Under the pieces are notes generated by a model that saw nothing but the letters and a program-made list of their open reading frames with translations, was not told where the DNA came from and made no database searches. A DNA stretch of 64,000 bases from CAIYQJ01 sp963717255 (GTDB taxonomy: Bacteria > Chloroflexota > Limnocylindria > Limnocylindrales > CSP1-4): assembly GCA_963717255.1 (NCBI GenBank), contig CAVQVT010000014.1, forward strand, positions 62,001 to 126,000. Reading direction: 5' to 3'. This document shows, piece by piece, positions 16,689 through 25,721 of the stretch (positions within the stretch are counted from its first letter, which is position 1; the number at the start of each line of letters is the position of its first letter). Made by a program: the position numbers and the translations under genes.

Positions 16689-18095
16689 GTGAGCCGCGGC
16701 CGCCTCGTCGTCCACGGTCACTTCTACCAGCCGGAACGGCGCGACCCGTTCTCCGGCCGGCTCGCGCCTGCCCGCGCCGCGGCGCCGTTCCGCGACTGGA
16801 ACGAGCGGGTGGACGCGGAATGCTATCGGCCGGTGGCCGAGCGGGGCGACTTCGGACGGATCTCGTTCGACCTGGGTCCCACGCTCGCGTCGTGGCTCGA
16901 GGAGCACGACCCGGAGACGCTCGCGCGGGTCGCCGCGGACGGCGCCGACGCGATGGCGCAGCCGTTCCACCACGCGATCCTCCCGCTCGCCTCGCTCCGC
17001 GACCGCCGCACCGAGATCCGCTGGGGTCTCCGCGACTTCGCCGCGCGGTTCGGGCGGCCGGCGCGCGGCCTCTGGCTCCCCGAGGCGGCGATGGACCTCC
17101 CGACGCTCCGGATCGCGGCCGCCGAGGGGATCCGCTACACGATCCTCGCGCCGTGGCAGGCGGCCGACCACGAGATCGACACCCGCCGTCCGTACCGCGT
17201 GGACCCGGGCGGCGGACGGACCATGGTCGTCGCGTTCTACGACCGGGCTCTCTCGGCGGCCGTGAGCTTCCAGGACGAGGCGACGGCCGACGCGGACCGG
17301 TTCGCGCGGGACTGGGTCGCGCCGCGCCTCGCGGGACCGCTCCCGCTCGGGGTCGCGGACCCGCTCGTGCTCCTCGCCACGGACGGCGAGCTGTACGGGC
17401 ACCACAAGCCGTTCCGCGACCTGTTCCTTCACCGGCTGGTCGCGGACGGCGCCGCGGTGCCCGACCGCGGCTTCGACATCGCCGCGCTGCACGAGGTCGT
17501 CCAGGAGGGACCGCGCGAGCCGTTCCCTCGCACGCGCCTGCGCGAGGGAACGTCCTGGTCGTGCCATCACGGGATCCTCCGCTGGCACGCCGAGTGCCCG
17601 TGCGTGGTGGATGGGCGCTGGAAGCGGCCGCTGCGCGCGGCCCTCGACCGGCTCGCCGGCGGGGTGGACGCCGTGAGCCTGAGCCTCCTCCGCGTGGCCG
17701 GCACGGACCCCCAGGTGCTCTGGGATGCCCGCGATCGCTACGTGGACGTCGTCGCCGGACGCGTGGACGCCGAGCGATCCGCGCGCGAGGCGCTCGGCAG
17801 GGACCGGTCACGGAAGCGGCGCGACCTGCTCGTCCGGCTCCTCGACGCGCAGCGCTGGCGGCTCGCGATGTTCGCGAGCGACGGATGGTACTGGGATGAC
17901 CCGGCGCGCGAGGAGACCCGCCACGTCCTCCGGTGCGCGGCGAAGGCCGTCCGCGCCATCGACACGGTCGCGGGGACGCGCATCGAGCGCGAGCTGCTCG
18001 ACGACCTCTCGCTCCTGTCGTCGCCGGCGCGGCGGATCGACGGCGCCGCCATCTACCGCGAGGCCCTCGGCGAGGTCGGGCAGCCGCTTCCCTGA
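16689..18095 (+). CDS. GH57-family glycoside hydrolase (DUF3536-like)
   Basis: A second GH57 barrel protein, starting at GTG seven bases after the preceding stop, so the two are very probably cotranscribed. VHGHFYQPERRDPF near the N-terminus, LWLPEAAMDLPTL (nucleophile Glu, near residue 130) and LLATDGELYGHHKPF (acid/base Asp, near residue 235) are the expected active-site landmarks. It is 468 residues, shorter than many DUF3536 proteins, whose C-terminal extension seems reduced here. Such proteins accompany glycogen phosphorylases and are annotated loosely as amylases or mannosidases; the substrate is probably an alpha-glucan, by context. Confidence 0.85.
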   Translation: MSRGRLVVHGHFYQPERRDPFSGRLAPARAAAPFRDWNERVDAECYRPVAERGDFGRISFDLGPTLASWLEEHDPETLARVAADGADAMAQPFHHAILPLASLRDRRTEIRWGLRDFAARFGRPARGLWLPEAAMDLPTLRIAAAEGIRYTILAPWQAADHEIDTRRPYRVDPGGGRTMVVAFYDRALSAAVSFQDEATADADRFARDWVAPRLAGPLPLGVADPLVLLATDGELYGHHKPFRDLFLHRLVADGAAVPDRGFDIAALHEVVQEGPREPFPRTRLREGTSWSCHHGILRWHAECPCVVDGRWKRPLRAALDRLAGGVDAVSLSLLRVAGTDPQVLWDARDRYVDVVAGRVDAERSAREALGRDRSRKRRDLLVRLLDAQRWRLAMFASDGWYWDDPAREETRHVLRCAAKAVRAIDTVAGTRIERELLDDLSLLSSPARRIDGAAIYREALGEVGQPLP

Positions 18096-18114
18096 CCCCG
18101 GTGAGCCGGGGTCA
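18093..18114. terminator. Hairpin starting at the GH57 stop codon
   Basis: TGACCCCGG (18093-18101), loop TGAG, CCGGGGTCA (18106-18114). The first three bases are the stop codon of the GH57 gene. The stem is perfect, 9 bp, without a U-tract, and lies between convergent genes. Confidence 0.55.
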
Positions 18115-18135
18115 CCCGGGGACCGGGCTCGTCGG

Positions 18136-19161
18136 TCACCCGTACGAGCGGATCGCCTCGCCGAGCAGCGCGACGAAGCGCTCGCGGTCGATGTCGAGCC
18201 CCACGTGGGCGTTCGGGGGCCGGCCGGTCACCCGCCGGAGGTCCACGACCGTCCGGCCGCGCGTGAACCGACCCTGCGTCTCGATCTGGACATCGAGCGG
18301 CGCGGTGCGGACCAGGCCCGGCACGACCAGGTGGGCGACCGCCACGGCATCGTGGATCGGCGTGCCCGCCCAGCCGTATGTCCGCTCGTGGAACTCCTGG
18401 AAGAACGCGAGCAGGCCGCCCACCACCGGTCCGACACGGCTCCCCGCACGGGCGAGCTCCTCCCGCTCGCGCTCCCAGACGATCGACCGGTGGGTCACGT
18501 CCAGGCCGATCATCGTCACCGGGATGCCCGATCCGAAGACGATCTCGGCGGCCTCCGGATCGACCCAGATGTTGAACTCGGCCGCCGGCGTGATGTTCCC
18601 CTCCGTGATCGACCCGCCCATGAGGCAGATGTGGGCGATCCGGTCGCGGACGCCGCGGTGCTCCTCGAGGAGCAGGGCGACGTTGGTCAGGGGGCCCGTG
18701 GGGACGAGGACGACCGGCTCGCCCGCCCGGTCGATCCAGCGGGCCATCGCCGCCGGCGCGAACTCCCCGATCGGGGCCGAGATCGGATCCGGGAGCGTCG
18801 GGCCCTCGATCCCCGACTCTCCGTGGACGTGCGGCGCCGTGTGCAGCGGCCCCTCGAGCGGGTGGGCGGCACCCGCGGCGACCTCCACGTCCGGCCGTCC
18901 CGCGAGCGCGAGGACGCGCAGCGCCGTCTCGGTCGTCCGCTCCAGCACGGCGTTGCCGCCGACGGTCGAGATGCCGAGGACGCGCAGGTCCGGCCGCGAC
19001 AGGGCGAGGAGGATGGCGACCGCGTCGTCGTGCCCGGGATCGCAGTCGATCACGATGGGGAGCGGGGTCTCCGGCGTGCCGCGGGGAGGTTGCGGCAGCG
19101 CGTCGGCGCCGGGGGCGTCGGCGAGGACGATGCCGGGCCCGGGTGCTGCGGTGCCACTCAT
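18136..19161 (-). CDS. Inosine-uridine preferring nucleoside hydrolase family protein
   Basis: Cleaves the N-glycosidic bond of ribonucleosides to base and ribose (salvage), or a related substrate. The calcium-binding signature IDCDPGHDDAVAILLAL lies at residues about 33-49. LVPTGPLTNVALLL and EFNIWVDPEAA (Asn/Asp active-site neighbours) and the C-terminal IHDAVAVAHL also match. The 341-residue length is usual, with a 30-residue polar N-terminal arm. The ATG shares its A with the upstream gene's stop (TGATG), so it is coupled to the DUF885 gene. Exact nucleoside preference is not readable. Confidence 0.92.
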   Translation of the reverse strand: MSGTAAPGPGIVLADAPGADALPQPPRGTPETPLPIVIDCDPGHDDAVAILLALSRPDLRVLGISTVGGNAVLERTTETALRVLALAGRPDVEVAAGAAHPLEGPLHTAPHVHGESGIEGPTLPDPISAPIGEFAPAAMARWIDRAGEPVVLVPTGPLTNVALLLEEHRGVRDRIAHICLMGGSITEGNITPAAEFNIWVDPEAAEIVFGSGIPVTMIGLDVTHRSIVWEREREELARAGSRVGPVVGGLLAFFQEFHERTYGWAGTPIHDAVAVAHLVVPGLVRTAPLDVQIETQGRFTRGRTVVDLRRVTGRPPNAHVGLDIDRERFVALLGEAIRSYG

Positions 19162-20942
19162 CACGCCTCTCCGAGGACGAGCCGCCGGAGGAGCGGGATC
19201 GGCGGGGTCCCGTGGCGCAGGACCTCCTCCAGGTGCTCGCGGTAGACGAACCCCGGGGTGTCGCCGAGGTCGCCGACGACCCGGGGCGCCGGGACGGCCT
19301 CGGCGCCGCGCGGGTCGCCCGATGCGGCGGCGCGACGCCGCCGGACCTCCTGCTCGAGGTCCCACATCTCGGCGCTCCCCACGAAATAGGTGGAGAGCTG
19401 CGTGGACGACAGGCGGGCGCGATCCCACTTCCGGATCGCCTCCGACTCCTCCTGGAAGGCGCCGTCCACCATGAGGCGCATCGCCTCGTCGCGACTCATC
19501 CCGTCGGCGTGGACCCCGAGGTCCAGGAGCGTGTTCGCGACGGCTCGCAGGTAGTACTTCCAGTGGCTCAGGAGGAGCGCCGGATCGCCGGCGCCGTAGC
19601 CGGCGTCGACCATCACCTGGGTGATGTAGACCGCCCAGCCCTCGGCGAAGACGCCGCTCGCAAGGACGGCGCGCGGCAGCGACGGGCAGCGGATCGCGGC
19701 CATGAGCTGCAGGTAGTGGCCCGGGACGGCTTCGTGGACCGTGATGAGCCGGAGCATCCGCTCGTTGTGCTCGCGCAGGTACGACTCGACCTGCTCCGGC
19801 GTCCAGTCGTCCGGGACCGGCGTGATGTAGTAGAAGCTGCGCTGGCCGACGTCCAGCGGCCCCGGCGCGTCGAACATCGCGCCGGCGAGCGAGCGCAGGA
19901 AGCGGGGCGTCCACTCGATCGCGAGCGGGTCGACGGGCAGGCCCACGAGGTCGTGCGCGCGCACGAACTCCTCGATCGACGCGAGCTCCGTCCGGCAGAA
20001 GCCGAGGATCGCCTCGCCGGACGGGTGCGCCGCGCCGACCGCGTCGAGGACGGTCCGGACCGTCTCGGCGTCGGCGCCCGGGGCCGCCGCGTCGGGAAGC
20101 GGCCGGTCCGGCACCCAGGCGGGCCACGCCTCCCGCGCGAGCCTGATCATCTCGGACCGGACAGCGGCGAACTCGCCGGTCGCCCGCTCGCGGATCGCCT
20201 CCGCCGCGATCCCGCTGCGGAAGGTGTGCCGGAGCTTCCGGGCGTAGAGATCGGCACCCAGCCTGCCCTCCCCGTCCGACGCCGGGAGGACCGCGTCTTC
20301 CAGGTGCGCGCGGAATCGCTCGAGCCGCGCCCGTGCCCGCGCGGCCGCGACGCCCAGGCGCGGGCGGACGGCGGCGACCGCGGGGTCGTCCGCCGCGTCA
20401 TCGGCCGCGCGCCCCGCCTCGTCCACGAGGTCGGCGATGCCCGGCAGCTGGCGGAGGGCGACCTCGGCGTGGAACCGCGAGACGGGCCGCTCGGGCGTCC
20501 CGGTCAGCGAGGCCTCGGCGGCGTCCAGGAGGGTATCGAGCCCCTCGAATCGGCCGGCGAGCGACGCGAGACGGTCGGCGAACGGAGCGAAGTCGCGGGC
20601 GAGCAGCGGGAAGATGCCGGCGCCCATGAGGTAGACCCATGCCAGCGGGTCCCAGCGGTCCTCGCGGAGATCGGTCTCCTCGAAGCGGCGGGCGGCGATC
20701 TCGTCGAGGACGAGGTCGCGGTCCACGCGGCCGTCGGGGTCCAGCGCGGTCGGCGGGACGGCATGGAGGGTCTCCTCCCACCGATCGAGGAAGGCGACCC
20801 GCTCGGCACGGCCGGCCTCGGTCATGTCCGGCCAGCGGCCGTCGTGGGCGTGCAGGCCGGCGGCGGTCGCCCCAACGGGGTCGAGCTCGAGCAGCTCGTG
20901 GACGAAGGCGTCGAGGACCGGGGCGATGTCGGTGGTGGTCAC
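19161..20942 (-). CDS. DUF885 family protein, probable zinc carboxypeptidase
   Basis: 593-residue protein of the DUF885 family. A metallopeptidase-like motif HEAVPGHYLQ near residue 400 is followed by FAEGWAVY, whose Glu would be the third metal ligand. No signal peptide or lipobox is visible, so I place it in the cytoplasm. It begins at GTG (20940-20942) with a TACACT box six bases upstream and no ribosome site. The stop is fused with the start of the nucleoside hydrolase, suggesting a two-gene unit for scavenging peptides and nucleosides; that reading is inference. Members are poorly characterised biochemically. Confidence 0.88.
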   Translation of the reverse strand: MTTTDIAPVLDAFVHELLELDPVGATAAGLHAHDGRWPDMTEAGRAERVAFLDRWEETLHAVPPTALDPDGRVDRDLVLDEIAARRFEETDLREDRWDPLAWVYLMGAGIFPLLARDFAPFADRLASLAGRFEGLDTLLDAAEASLTGTPERPVSRFHAEVALRQLPGIADLVDEAGRAADDAADDPAVAAVRPRLGVAAARARARLERFRAHLEDAVLPASDGEGRLGADLYARKLRHTFRSGIAAEAIRERATGEFAAVRSEMIRLAREAWPAWVPDRPLPDAAAPGADAETVRTVLDAVGAAHPSGEAILGFCRTELASIEEFVRAHDLVGLPVDPLAIEWTPRFLRSLAGAMFDAPGPLDVGQRSFYYITPVPDDWTPEQVESYLREHNERMLRLITVHEAVPGHYLQLMAAIRCPSLPRAVLASGVFAEGWAVYITQVMVDAGYGAGDPALLLSHWKYYLRAVANTLLDLGVHADGMSRDEAMRLMVDGAFQEESEAIRKWDRARLSSTQLSTYFVGSAEMWDLEQEVRRRRAAASGDPRGAEAVPAPRVVGDLGDTPGFVYREHLEEVLRHGTPPIPLLRRLVLGEA

Positions 20943-20948
20943 GTTCCG

Positions 20949-20954
20949 AGTGTA
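20949..20954 (-). promoter_or_regulatory. -10 box (TACACT) for a leaderless DUF885 message
   Basis: TACACT on the minus strand ends six bases before the GTG start at 20942, with no Shine-Dalgarno between them. No good -35 is apparent. Confidence 0.5.
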
Positions 20955-20994
20955 GTCCCGCCGGACGGGCGCACGAACGTGCTGCCGGGTGGCA

Positions 20995-21042
20995 GGGCGA
21001 CGGCCGGGGCGGCAGGCCGGGCGACGGCCGGGGCGGCAGGCC
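20995..21042. repeat. Two perfect tandem copies of a 24-base GC-rich unit
   Basis: Copy one is 20995-21018 and copy two 21019-21042, identical, followed by a diverged partial copy to about 21060. The unit contains GCGACGGCCGGGGCGGC. It sits between the divergent DUF885 and lysA promoters. It is too short and too contiguous for a CRISPR array. Confidence 0.8.
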
Positions 21043-21103
21043 GGGCAGTCGGGCGGTAGGCTGGTGCACCTGCCAATCGGTCGCCGGGGAGGGTGAGCCG
21101 ACG

Positions 21104-22396
21104 ATGTCCGACCGGATCCGCGAGGCCGCCGACGCGCTGCGCATGGCCGCCCGTCGGTACGGGACGCCCCTGTACGCGACGGATCTCGCCGCGCTCGACG
21201 ACGCGGCCACCGAGGTCCGTGCGGCCTTCCCCGACCCGTGGCTCCGGGCCTTCTCCGTGAAGGCCAACGACGTCCCCGCGGTCGTCGCCGAGATCGCCGC
21301 CCGCGGGTTCGGGGCGAACGTCGTCTCGCGCGGCGAGTGGGCCATCGCGCGCCGCGCCGGCGTCGGGAACGCCGCCACGACGTTCGAGGGGATCGGCAAG
21401 CCCGACGCGGACCTCCGCGCGATCGTCCGGGCGGCGGCCGCGGGAGACCCCCTGCGCTGGGTGGCGATCGAGTCGGCGGACGAGGCCCGCGTCCTCGCCG
21501 GCCTCGCCCGGGCAGCCGGGCTCCGCGGCGGCTCGCGCCCGGAGGTGCTGCTGCGGCTCAACCCGGCGGTCCTCCCGGAGACGCACCGGGCGCTCGCGGT
21601 CGGGGCCGCGCACAGCAAGTTCGGCCTCGCCGACGACGAGATCGCGGAGGCGATCGAGGCCGGCGGGGGGCGGGACGGCCCGCTGCGCTGGCGCGGGATC
21701 CACCTGCACGTGGGCTCCCAGCTCGGTGCCGTGGACGCGTGGCGCGACGCCGTCCGCCGCGCCCTGGCCGTCGGCGCGCTGCTCCGCGGCGACGACGCGG
21801 CATTCGACACGCTCGACGTGGGCGGCGGGTTACCGGTCGCCATCGACGGCGACGATGCGTCCGTCCCGACGCCGGCGCGGTTCGCGGGCGAGATCCCGGC
21901 GCTCCTCGCGGCCGTCCCGGCCGCCCGCCGTCCGTCGCGGCTCGCGATCGAGCCCGGGCGGTTTCTCGTCGCCCGCTCCGGGTACCTCGTCGCACGCGTC
22001 CTCCACGTCCGCGAGCATCGCGGACCCGACCGCGGGCCGCTCGTCATCCTGGACGCGGGCATGGCGGAGCTCGTGCGCCCCGCCCTGTTCGGGGCGCGCC
22101 ATCGCGTCGTGTCCCTCACCGCGGGTGGTCGGCCGACCGAGCCGGGCGAGCGGACGCCCGGAGCCGTCCCCACCGCGGTCGAGGGTCCGGTCTGCGAGTC
22201 CACCGACACCCTCGGCGTCCACGATCTCCCGCCGCTGCGGCGCGGCGACCTCGTCGCGATCCGCGACGCGGGTGCGTACGGCGCGTCGATGGCATCGCGC
22301 TACAACGGTCGCCCGCGGCCGCCGCAGGTGCTCATCGAGCCCGGAGGCTCGGTCGACCTCGCGCGCAGGCGCGGGAGCCTCGCCTCGCTCGCCTGA
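21104..22396 (+). CDS. lysA: Diaminopimelate decarboxylase
   Basis: PLP-dependent fold-type III enzyme making L-lysine from meso-diaminopimelate, the last step of lysine synthesis. The Schiff-base lysine is in AFSVKANDVP (near residue 53). HLHVGSQ, the Gly-rich TLDVGGGLPV and AIEPGRFLV bind PLP phosphate and substrate. The decarboxylase C-terminal motifs are CESTDTLG and GAYGASMASRYNGR. At 430 residues it is of normal size. ATG at 21104 follows GGAGGG by about ten bases; a TAGGCT box at 21057-21062 may be the -10. It stands alone, not in a lysine operon. A paralogous decarboxylase role is possible, but the CESxD motif favours LysA. Confidence 0.92.
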   Translation: MSDRIREAADALRMAARRYGTPLYATDLAALDDAATEVRAAFPDPWLRAFSVKANDVPAVVAEIAARGFGANVVSRGEWAIARRAGVGNAATTFEGIGKPDADLRAIVRAAAAGDPLRWVAIESADEARVLAGLARAAGLRGGSRPEVLLRLNPAVLPETHRALAVGAAHSKFGLADDEIAEAIEAGGGRDGPLRWRGIHLHVGSQLGAVDAWRDAVRRALAVGALLRGDDAAFDTLDVGGGLPVAIDGDDASVPTPARFAGEIPALLAAVPAARRPSRLAIEPGRFLVARSGYLVARVLHVREHRGPDRGPLVILDAGMAELVRPALFGARHRVVSLTAGGRPTEPGERTPGAVPTAVEGPVCESTDTLGVHDLPPLRRGDLVAIRDAGAYGASMASRYNGRPRPPQVLIEPGGSVDLARRRGSLASLA

Positions 22397-22402
22397 GCCG
22401 CT

Positions 22403-22429
22403 CGCGACTCGCGCGACGGGTCAGTCGCG
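22403..22429. terminator. Weak hairpin at the lysA convergent junction
   Basis: CGCGACT (22403-22409) pairs with AGTCGCG (22423-22429) around a 13-base loop. The reverse-complement stop of the convergent gene (TCA, 22421-22423) abuts the right arm. Confidence 0.3.
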
Positions 22430-23329
22430 GATGTGGATCGTGACCGACCCGAACGAAGCGCTGAAGCGGAGGTCGAGCCGCCCGAGGACCGGGGCCGGGA
22501 ACAGGAGCCTGCCCGTGAACGGGATCGTCGTGGAGAGCGACGTGGACCACGGCGCCGGGATGTCGTCGCAACCGGAGCAGTAGACCGGGCGGCGGAGGCT
22601 CCCGTCGGGCTCGACGATCCGGAAGTCCTCGGAGGAGGCGGAGAGACCGGGCACGAGCGCCACGAGCTGGACCCGGAGGAGGACCCCCGTGTTCCCGACG
22701 GCGTCGGTGAACGGCGAGACCCACTGCACCGTGAGGTGCATCGACCCGCCGACCATGAACGTGCGGCCGACCTCGACGGGGACGGCATCACCACTCGGCG
22801 AGGGCGTCGGAGACGGCATCGGCGACGGCGAGGGCGCGACGGTGGGCGTCGGGGACGGCGACGGACCCGGCGTGACGAGGGGGCGTTCGACGAGCGGAGA
22901 GCACCGGCTGACCGGGCCAGCACGGACCAGCACGATCATCGACGACGCCGACCCGATGGCGGTCACCTCGCGGGGGGTCAGCGCGCGGCTGCGCGAGAAC
23001 CTGCCCGTGGCCGTCGCGCGGCCCGCGGGCAGCGGCGCGAGGACCCGTCCGCGCGCGGCGCACGTGCCCGCCCGGATCGCGCCCGAGACCTGCGCGCGGG
23101 CCGGCAGCCCGCGCAGGGCCATCCGCATCTGTCCCGCGACCGGATCGGACGAGAAGATGACGACGACGTTCCCGTTCGCGCCACCGGGTCCCACCCGGGC
23201 CACCCACCACTGCGCGGGCTCGTACGCGGCGCCGGCCGGGCCGGCGGAGACGAGGAGGACGACGAGCACCGCCGCGAGCAGCCCCGCGGCCGCGCCGACG
23301 CGCCGGGAACGGTGGAGCACGCGATCCAT
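22421..23329 (-). CDS. Secreted two-domain protein, paralogue of the one at 46,810
   Basis: 302 residues with an N-terminal signal peptide or anchor (residues about 12-36). An N-terminal domain begins around 'AQWWVARVGPGGANG' and holds LRGLPARAQVSGAIRAGTC and a later VSRCSPL, so two cysteines may form a disulfide. A Pro/Ser/Thr linker (near 150-175) leads to a beta-rich C-terminal domain resembling the DUF4352 Ig-like fold, with its own CSGC. The gene at 46,810-47,706 shares the same order and spacing. ATG at 23327-23329 has a GGAGGG site. Function unknown; an envelope or adhesion role is a guess from architecture. Confidence 0.75.
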   Translation of the reverse strand: MDRVLHRSRRVGAAAGLLAAVLVVLLVSAGPAGAAYEPAQWWVARVGPGGANGNVVVIFSSDPVAGQMRMALRGLPARAQVSGAIRAGTCAARGRVLAPLPAGRATATGRFSRSRALTPREVTAIGSASSMIVLVRAGPVSRCSPLVERPLVTPGPSPSPTPTVAPSPSPMPSPTPSPSGDAVPVEVGRTFMVGGSMHLTVQWVSPFTDAVGNTGVLLRVQLVALVPGLSASSEDFRIVEPDGSLRRPVYCSGCDDIPAPWSTSLSTTIPFTGRLLFPAPVLGRLDLRFSASFGSVTIHIRD

Positions 23330-23423
23330 GCGACGAGCCCTCCAGCGCCGTCACCGGCCACCGTGGCCGTCGGCCGGACAGCCCAACGGTACCGCGCCGC
23401 GGTCGCGGTGACCACAGGCACGG

Positions 23424-23429
23424 TACGCT
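23424..23429 (+). promoter_or_regulatory. -10 box (TACGCT) for a leaderless message
   Basis: TACGCT ends seven bases before the ATG at 23437 of the TPM-domain gene, with no ribosome site between. Confidence 0.45.
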
Positions 23430-23436
23430 GTCGTCG

Positions 23437-25332
23437 ATGATGCCGTCCCTCCACCGCGCCCGCCGGCTGATCGCCCTCCTCGCCGCACTCCCGGTCGCCC
23501 TGGCGGCGGGCGCGGGTGGCGCCGCCGCGGCCGACCTCACCCAGCACTCCGTCCCCGGCACGGTCGTGTACGTCGAAGCTGGAGTCCTCGGATCGACGAC
23601 CGGGACCGTCATGCCCGGCATCCTCGCGACGCCGGCCGTCATCTCGGGGCTCGACCCGGTCGTCTACGTCCAACGGGTGCCGGACGCGGCGGCGGCGAAC
23701 GCGCCGCCGGTCGGCCCGCCGTGGCCGAAGCCCGAGGATGGCCGACGCGTCTACGACTACGCCGGGGTCTTCTCGGCCGGGACGGTCGCGGCGACCGAGG
23801 CGGCGATCGACCGGATCGAGGAGCGGACCGGCGCCCAGATCGCCGTGTACACCCAGGTCAAGCCCGGCGCGGATGCCACATCCACCGAGCAGGACGCGAT
23901 CTCGCTGATGGACACGTGGGGGGTCGGCAGGAAGGGCTTCGACGACGGCCTCGTGATCCTCTGGAACCTCGATGAGTCGCTCCGCCACGGCCAGGTGCAG
24001 CTGTACGCGGGACCCGGCTACCGGAACATCGTCAGCAACGAGCAGCGCCAGTCGATCTACGAGAACGACATGCTGCCATACCTGAGCGGCGACGACCTCG
24101 ACGGCGCGATGACGATCGCGATGCAGAGGCTCGAGGAGCTCACGACCACCGAGAATGCCGGGCGCCTCCAGCTCTACCGCCAGCTCAACGCGGTCATCGG
24201 GCTCATCGGGGTCATCGTCTTCCTCCTCCTCGCGGGCTGGCCCATCCTCACGTGGTTCCGTCGCGGGCGCGACCCCATGGTCACCCAGAGCGAGTCGATG
24301 CTCATGCCGGACCCGCCGGCCGAGATGACGCCGGCGCTCGGATCGGTGGTCGAGCACGGACGCTCGTCGCGCCGCGCCCTGACCGCGGCCATGCTCGACC
24401 TCGCCAGCCGTGGCGAGCTCGCATTCGAGCAGGAGGAGAAGGGCGTCCTCATCAAGTCGAAGAAGCTCGCGATCCGCCTGGCGCGCCCCGACCTGGACGA
24501 CCCGCGGGTGGTCCTCAACCGGCGCCCGGCGACGGGCCCCGCGGAGGACTACCTCCTCACGCAGGTCCGCGGCCTCGCCGGCTCGGACGACCAGGTCTCG
24601 CCGGACGAGCTCCTGAAGCTCGGTGCGAAGGTCGGCAAGTTCGACACGATGCTCGAGCAGAGCGCGACCGGCCTCGGCTGGTTCGCTGCCCCACCCGGGA
24701 AGGTGCAGGGGAAGTGGGCGGGCCTGGGCTCGCTCGAGCTGATCGGCGGGATCGTGGTCCTCGTCCTCGGGTTCGTGATCCCGGCGAGCGGCGTCGCGGT
24801 CGTCGGAGGGGGAGCGGTGGCCGCCGGCATCGTCACGCTCGTCGCCGCGGCGGCCATGCCCGCGCGGACGCAGAAGGGCGCCCTCGCGCGGGTCTGGCTC
24901 GACGGGTACCGCCGGACCCTCAAGGCCACGATGGAACGGGCACGGTCGATGGACGAGGTGGTCGCCACGTCCGGCCTGACCTGGCTCGAGACGGCCGATC
25001 GCGCGGTCGCGTGGGGGACGGCACTCGGTCTGCAGGACGAGATCGAGCAGGTCCTCGAGCGCAGCGTCGAGGACGTCCGCGAAGGAAGGGCGTCCGCGGC
25101 CTGGTTCCCTATCTGGTACTCCTCGGCCGCCGACCGCGGAGGGTGGGGCACCTCCGGCGCAGGGGGCGTCGCGCCGGGCCTGATGTCGGCCTCGGCCATC
25201 CCCGACTTCGGCGGGATGATGGCCGCCCTCGGGACGATCGGGGACTCGCCGTCCTCATCGGGCAGCGGCGGCGGCGGGTTCGGCGGTGGAGGATCCGGCG
25301 GGGGCGGAGGAGGCGCGGGCGGCGGATTCTGA
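23437..25332 (+). CDS. TPM/DUF2207-type membrane protein with Gly-rich tail
   Basis: 631-residue protein with a signal peptide (residues 1-32). A TPM domain follows (about 103-235: RRVYDYAGVFSAGTVAATEA, then GFDDGLVILWN and GPGYRNIVS). A membrane segment near 250-270 ends in WFRRGRDP, which leads into a DUF2207-like cytoplasmic region. A hydrophobic pair near 440-480 and a C-terminal GGGG-rich tail complete it. This YgcG-type architecture is common in Actinomycetota and Chloroflexota, but its function is unsettled; TPM domains of other proteins act as phosphatases or photosystem repair factors. GC-rich inverted repeats follow between 25,333 and 25,375. Confidence 0.87.
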   Translation: MMPSLHRARRLIALLAALPVALAAGAGGAAAADLTQHSVPGTVVYVEAGVLGSTTGTVMPGILATPAVISGLDPVVYVQRVPDAAAANAPPVGPPWPKPEDGRRVYDYAGVFSAGTVAATEAAIDRIEERTGAQIAVYTQVKPGADATSTEQDAISLMDTWGVGRKGFDDGLVILWNLDESLRHGQVQLYAGPGYRNIVSNEQRQSIYENDMLPYLSGDDLDGAMTIAMQRLEELTTTENAGRLQLYRQLNAVIGLIGVIVFLLLAGWPILTWFRRGRDPMVTQSESMLMPDPPAEMTPALGSVVEHGRSSRRALTAAMLDLASRGELAFEQEEKGVLIKSKKLAIRLARPDLDDPRVVLNRRPATGPAEDYLLTQVRGLAGSDDQVSPDELLKLGAKVGKFDTMLEQSATGLGWFAAPPGKVQGKWAGLGSLELIGGIVVLVLGFVIPASGVAVVGGGAVAAGIVTLVAAAAMPARTQKGALARVWLDGYRRTLKATMERARSMDEVVATSGLTWLETADRAVAWGTALGLQDEIEQVLERSVEDVREGRASAAWFPIWYSSAADRGGWGTSGAGGVAPGLMSASAIPDFGGMMAALGTIGDSPSSSGSGGGGFGGGGSGGGGGGAGGGF

Positions 25333-25379
25333 GGCCGCCGGCCCGGACGCCGGGCGCCCGCGGGCGGGCCTCCGGCGGG

Positions 25380-25385
25380 TAGACT
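25380..25385 (+). promoter_or_regulatory. -10 box (TAGACT) for a leaderless message
   Basis: TAGACT ends six bases before the ATG at 25392, and no ribosome site intervenes. Confidence 0.5.
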
Positions 25386-25391
25386 GCGCGC

Positions 25392-25721
25392 ATGGGTGCG
25401 GTCGACACGATGGAGATCTTCTTCGAGCGCCTGAACGGTGGGGACCGGGAGGGCGCGGTCGCCCTGCTCGACGAGCGCGTCGAGATGCGTGTGCACGTCG
25501 GGGAGGGCGCTCGCGTGCTGCGCGGGTCGGAGCAGGTCGGCGGCTGGTTCCTCCGTGCGGACGCCGGGCTGAAGATGGTCCCCGGCGACGTGCGCGACCT
25601 CGGCAACATGTACGAGGCGGACATCGTCGCCGTCCGGCCGGGCGCCCCGAGCCAGCACCTCGACGCCACCTTCCGGATCGAGGCGGGGAAGATCACGACG
25701 ATCAACCTCTCGCCGCGCTGA
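25392..25721 (+). CDS. NTF2/SnoaL-like small protein
   Basis: 109 residues with the pattern of a nuclear-transport-factor-2 cone fold: an initial helix (METIFFERLNGGD-like, actual MEIFFERLNGGDREG), an ALLDERVEMRVH strand, a middle RGSEQVGGWF helix and terminal strands ending RIEAGKITTINLS. Such proteins are small-molecule isomerases, hydrolases or simple binding proteins, and the sequence gives no specific catalytic residues. The start is fixed by a TAGACT box six bases upstream. It is convergent with the LysM gene, and a 10-bp inverted repeat containing both stops separates them. Confidence 0.72.
   Translation: MGAVDTMEIFFERLNGGDREGAVALLDERVEMRVHVGEGARVLRGSEQVGGWFLRADAGLKMVPGDVRDLGNMYEADIVAVRPGAPSQHLDATFRIEAGKITTINLSPR

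Noticed and set aside
20995..21042. Tandem repeats as a CRISPR array
   Set aside because: Only two full contiguous copies with no spacers, and no cas genes in the window.
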